A stretch of 64,000 nt of DNA from Quercus robur (Eukaryota; Streptophyta; Magnoliopsida; Fagales; Fagaceae). The translations under genes were made by a program, and so were the position numbers. Shown here piece after piece: positions 60,291 to 64,000 of the stretch. Each line of letters opens with the position of its first letter. Within the stretch, counting starts at the first letter, position 1. Under the pieces are notes generated by a model. It was given only the letters and a program-made list of their open reading frames with translations. It made no database searches and was not told the origin of the DNA. The stretch lies in assembly GCF_932294415.1 (NCBI RefSeq), contig NC_065539.1, positions 47,282,501-47,346,500 of the forward strand, read 5' to 3'.

Positions 60291-61812
60291 GGTGAAGTTA
60301 CTTGGTGCAATCATGGCTTCTAAGCCCAACATTTATTTTATAGTATATGATATAATTGTTTTGGGCAAGAAATTGTTTCTTTGAGGGCCAAATGGAAGCA
60401 TGAGGTGTACAATTAGGTTATGAGTAGAGATTATTAGACTCGCTCGGCTTGAAAATCGTTCAAGTGTGTCATAGTTTCAATTAATTTTTCATGTGGTGTT
60501 CAATAGCTTTTATCCTTAGTTTATATAGATGTGTAACAAGTTTTCATTCTCATGCATTTATATTCACTTTTATAGGTTAAAATGTGGGATCTATTTAAAA
60601 TTTAAATATTTCTGCATTATCAATTGTAGAAATGTATTTGAAATAGTCGATGTGAACTAGTATGAAAAAATATGTTTCCTCGATAATATGCTGTGAGAAA
60701 GAGAACCTGATGGCGTCAAGGCATCTTGTTATGACTAACCATTGATTAGTTGATATGGATTGTATGTGAGAAAGAGAAGCTGGTGGCGTCAAGGAGTCTC
60801 GTTATGGCTGATCATCAATTAGTTGATATAGATTATATGCTCTACAATTATTACGAATATTACAGAGGCACTCATTATTTTTTATTTTTCTTTTTGTTGA
60901 AATGCACTATTAATTCCTGAAGTTTATCAATCAAGTATTTTTGAAATTTTAATTTCTAAAGTTTCACCTAAGCATTAATGTTTTCTAAACTAAAAAAAAT
61001 GAGCACTATTAGTCTTTGGTCAATTTCTGTCGTATATGGAATTCTCAGTTGCATAACTTAGCAACGTATCAATGAGGCTAATTAGGGGCAATGTGAATGC
61101 ACCAATTTCATGCTTCACAATCCAAATGTAGAACCCGTCCTTGATTTGGTAAAAGAGTTTAATAAAGGACCAATTAGCCCCTATGATGCTGATAAATTAA
61201 ATTGTGAAATTGAGAGATCTAAGGCACCTCAAAGATATAGCCTTAATTTCTCTTCTGGCTTGCCCAAGGTAAATTACAAAACTTTACCCAATGGGCTGAT
61301 AATCCTTTCCTTAATTAAGCAAGACCTTCTAACAGAAGATTGCAAATCTCATCATTTCTAACCAGCTCTTGTGGTTGCATTAGTTTCCTTGTCCAGCCTT
61401 CATCATATATAAACATGACGACGTGTGCATTTAACTCCATATTGCAACTAAGCAAAAAAAAAAAAAAAAGTTCATGCTGCAACTCCAAATTTTAATGTCT
61501 TCACTTGAATATCATAGCCCAATATGTTGGATCATCTCCATTATATAACCGAGCTAACCATTTCATCAGCAGCTCTCACATGGTCCCACTACCAGTTGAG
61601 AAGACCGACAACTTTCTAATAGTACTCTAGCTTAGAAAGAAATAAAATTTCCCAATGTAGCACCTCTAGGCGCAACAAAGAAAATGGATGTGAATTAAGT
61701 TTAGGCTGCATTTGGTTTTAAGGATTTAGAATCAATGGATGTGAAAAAGGTAATTGTTGGTACTAATTGCTTTAATTGAATTTAAGAACACATGCAATAT
61801 TTGTGTCTGACT
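60291..61812. other. Intergenic DNA with one exon-like fragment
   Basis: AT-rich. At 61,110-61,268 (+) a frame reads NPNVEPVLDLVKEFNKGPIS, then PYDADKLNCEIERSKAPQRY, and ends SGLPK at a good donor CCCAAG|GTAAAT. Composition and the donor look like a real coding exon, but I do not recognise the family, and no partner exon or acceptor is evident. Probably a gene relic. Near 60,695-60,800 a segment of about 65 bp (GAGAAAGAGAACCTGATGGC) is repeated with changes. Confidence 0.4.
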
Positions 61813-62806
61813 GTTTTTAGTATGTTATCCGGATAATGTTGTGCTTATAATATATTGGGAGACATTTGAATAATAAATTTTGTGTACTCCCTATGTTTGC
61901 TTAATATGGAAACAGAATCATAGCATAATAACAAAACCCATGTATACGTAATTGTGATGATATGAGGTGTAACATTTGAAGGTTAGTGAGTCATAATTAT
62001 TCCCATCTTGGCTTAAGCCTATACAAACTCACATTTGTTGATTCTCAAAAAAAAAAAACTCACATTTGCAAACCATTTCTTGCATGTTGAAAAGCAAAGG
62101 AGGAAAAAAAAGTGTACAATGTTTCATTCTTAGATCATGTGATCAAAATGGTGGATGGTCATCCATATTACTGGCAGATAATTGTGCGCAAGGATTTCTA
62201 TCTTGATGGCTAGCGGTGGAGCGTTGTTGTTCTTGGTATATACAATAAATACTGTATTGAAAATATTATAATAAATCTCGAATGAACTCTTGCTCAAATG
62301 TTAACCTCTCCTTATGAGTAAGTGAGTGTTGAGTTTATGATAAAGTTATTCTTAATATTCATTTTCCTCCTTTTAAATTTGTGGCACTGAATAGTCTACA
62401 CCTTCTCTAATGTTTTATTGCAGCTCTCTACTGTTTCTTCTTTGTTTTTGGTTTTATTACACCTCGAAAACACTGTTTTCTTTTGCCATGTCAATTACTT
62501 TATGAGTGATCCGGATCCCCATAGCACAAATTTAGAATCCATTGAAAAACAATCATTTATAAGTTTCAAGAATCAAACTGCCAAAATCTTGTGCGATAAG
62601 AGGTTATAGCACCAAGGCTGAGACCATGATCTCATTGTGAGGAAGATTTGCCAAAATGCGTTTTTTTTTGTTTGACTAATCTTTTTGTTCTTTAGTCATA
62701 TTTCAAGAGATGCTCTAATGATCATCATATAAATATATGATAAAAATAAATAAATCATATAATTACTTCTCTGCATTACATGAAATCCATGCAAAAGCAG
62801 TAAATG
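61813..62806 (+). repeat. Dispersed duplicate of the block at 41.7-42.7 kb
   Basis: Partner of 41,690-42,745, same orientation. It ends exactly where similarity with the 3' flank of the other UGT gene begins, so this locus is a mosaic of two duplications. No gene inside. Confidence 0.85.
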
Positions 62807-62999
62807 ATTTTCCAATCTAGTAACAAATAAAGAAAGGAAAGGTAAGACAAAAGGGGAAAAACATAAATGAACATACAATCGTTTATCTCCACTGTTTTAT
62901 ATCTATATTCACAATTAATATAAAAATATAAAAATATACATATATTAATATATGAAAGTGGACATAAAAACAAACACTTCTTTTATTTCAACAGCAGAC
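62807..62999. other. UGT 3' flank shared with 54.2-54.4 kb
   Basis: Matches about 54,205-54,394 (CTAGTAACAA, TTTTATATCTATATTCACAA and ATTTCAACAGCA are shared). Likely the 3' untranslated and downstream part of the duplicated gene unit. Confidence 0.75.
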
Positions 63000-64000
63000 C
63001 TACACTCTTTCAACAACGACATTACCTTCCCCAATCTCATCCACAAAAGATTTGAGGTTGTTATAGGAAGAACTACCTTCGTTGGCAGCCTCCATCGCCA
63101 ACTCCTTCCATTTCTTGGCATTCCTTCTAATTGCTTCTCCTCTCTCTCCATCTCCCACAACCAATTCCAAGCATCTCTTAATCTCATCACCTTCAACAAT
63201 CCCATCCTTATTCACCATCACTCTCACTCCTGTCTTCCACACATCTTCAGTTAGCTTTGCATTTGTCCCTTGATCAGACCACTGTGGAAGTGCTACCATC
63301 GGAACCCCTGAAACCAAACTCTCCAAAGTTGAATTCCACCCACAATGTGTTACGAAGCATCCTAGTGAAGGATGCGACAAAACCTCCACTTGGGAACACC
63401 ATGGCACTATCATTCCCATTTGTTCCAATTCCTCTCTGCAACTCAACTTCTCTTCTCCTCCATTTTCCTTAGCTCTTATGACCCACAAGAAGGGCCTCCC
63501 ACAACCCAACAATCCGCGTGCAATTTCCTCCATTTGTTGCTTCATTAAGACCGCTAAGCTCCCGAATGAAACATAGATAACCGATGATTCAGGCTTAGAG
63601 TTGAGCCATTCGATGTAGTCTGTGGAAATATCTCCTCCAAATGACTTATCTGATGGAAGTAGCGGTCCAACTGCAACCAAATTAAACTTTTCAATCGCCT
63701 TCAAGGCCTCAGGCTCTAGTGCATTAAAGGTGTTCACTAGAACTCTAGGATTGCTCTCTTTTTCAAGCGCTTCAAAGTGGGCTTGAAACATTGGGAGAAC
63801 AAAAGCGTGAGTGTTGGAAGCAAGCAAAAAGGAGGGAAGGTCACGGCTAGTGAATAATGGTAGTCCCGGTAACTTTATCGAAGATGAGGGGTAGTCATTG
63901 TTGTCGTTTCTGATAACATTGGCAAAACCGTTGAAGTAGTAGTAATATATGTCCAAAACCATGGCAGGTTGAATCCAAAGAAGCGTGGATGGAAGTTGAA
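63000..64000 (-). CDS. Second UGT75-like glycosyltransferase, 5' end beyond window
   Basis: Open to the window edge; the frame reads QLPSTLLWIQPAMVLDIYYY at the right end, so the first ~125 residues lie outside. About 333 codons are visible and the protein differs from the 54.4-55.8 kb copy at few positions. The PSPG box is intact (WCSQVEVLSHPSLGCF, THCGWNSTLES) and ends PQWSDQ with the usual Trp, unlike its neighbour. Differences cluster around the acceptor-side stretch (LASNTHAFVLPMFQAHFEAL versus SNPYTYALPIYQAHLEV) and at the C-terminus (EGNVVVERV). A recent tandem duplicate; both copies appear functional as far as seen. Confidence 0.93.
   Translation of the reverse strand, partial: QLPSTLLWIQPAMVLDIYYYYFNGFANVIRNDNNDYPSSSIKLPGLPLFTSRDLPSFLLASNTHAFVLPMFQAHFEALEKESNPRVLVNTFNALEPEALKAIEKFNLVAVGPLLPSDKSFGGDISTDYIEWLNSKPESSVIYVSFGSLAVLMKQQMEEIARGLLGCGRPFLWVIRAKENGGEEKLSCREELEQMGMIVPWCSQVEVLSHPSLGCFVTHCGWNSTLESLVSGVPMVALPQWSDQGTNAKLTEDVWKTGVRVMVNKDGIVEGDEIKRCLELVVGDGERGEAIRRNAKKWKELAMEAANEGSSSYNNLKSFVDEIGEGNVVVERV

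Overview
The window is nuclear DNA of a dicot, probably a woody rosid (Fagaceae is a guess from the repeat families and carries low confidence). It is AT-rich, has intron-rich genes, many transposon relics and a degenerate insertion of plastid DNA. No prokaryotic organisation is present.

Layout. (1) 1-17,075 is a tandem duplication with a unit of about 7.3 kb. Each unit carries a rearranged plastid fragment (trnR-trnN spacer, trnN-GUU, the 5' end of ycf1 on +, then a long ycf1 piece inverted on -) followed by non-coding and transposon-like DNA. Copy 1 is interrupted at 2,604-6,467 by a hAT-type element with an 8-bp target duplication. Copy 2 keeps the exact empty site at 13,762-13,769. The element is filled by two opposed arrays of one 28-29 bp unit, giving a huge foldback structure. 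(2) 17.1-22.8 kb is intergenic and TE-like. (3) 22,807-25,200 (-) is a seven-exon membrane receptor-like kinase that looks catalytically impaired. (4) 25.2-31.2 kb is intergenic. (5) 31,249-39,892 (+) is a complete 12-exon TONNEAU2/FASS gene (PP2A B''-type regulatory subunit, 476 aa). (6) 40-53.3 kb is a transposon-rich stretch: a non-autonomous hAT with a nested Harbinger-like element, a CACTA end with captured-looking exons of an alpha/beta hydrolase, and a broken hAT transposase gene of the ZMYM1/TTF type. (7) 54.4-64 kb holds two near-identical UGT75-like glucosyltransferase genes on - (the second cut by the window end), separated by tandem repeats, a probable solo LTR and a block also found at 41.7 kb.

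The host genes are unrelated housekeeping or metabolic functions: cortical microtubule and division-plane control (TON2), a putative signalling pseudokinase, and small-molecule glucosylation (UGT pair). The most unusual structure is the foldback hAT element, for which the window supplies both an occupied and an empty site. All statements rest on reading the sequence and on remembered protein families; no searches were run.
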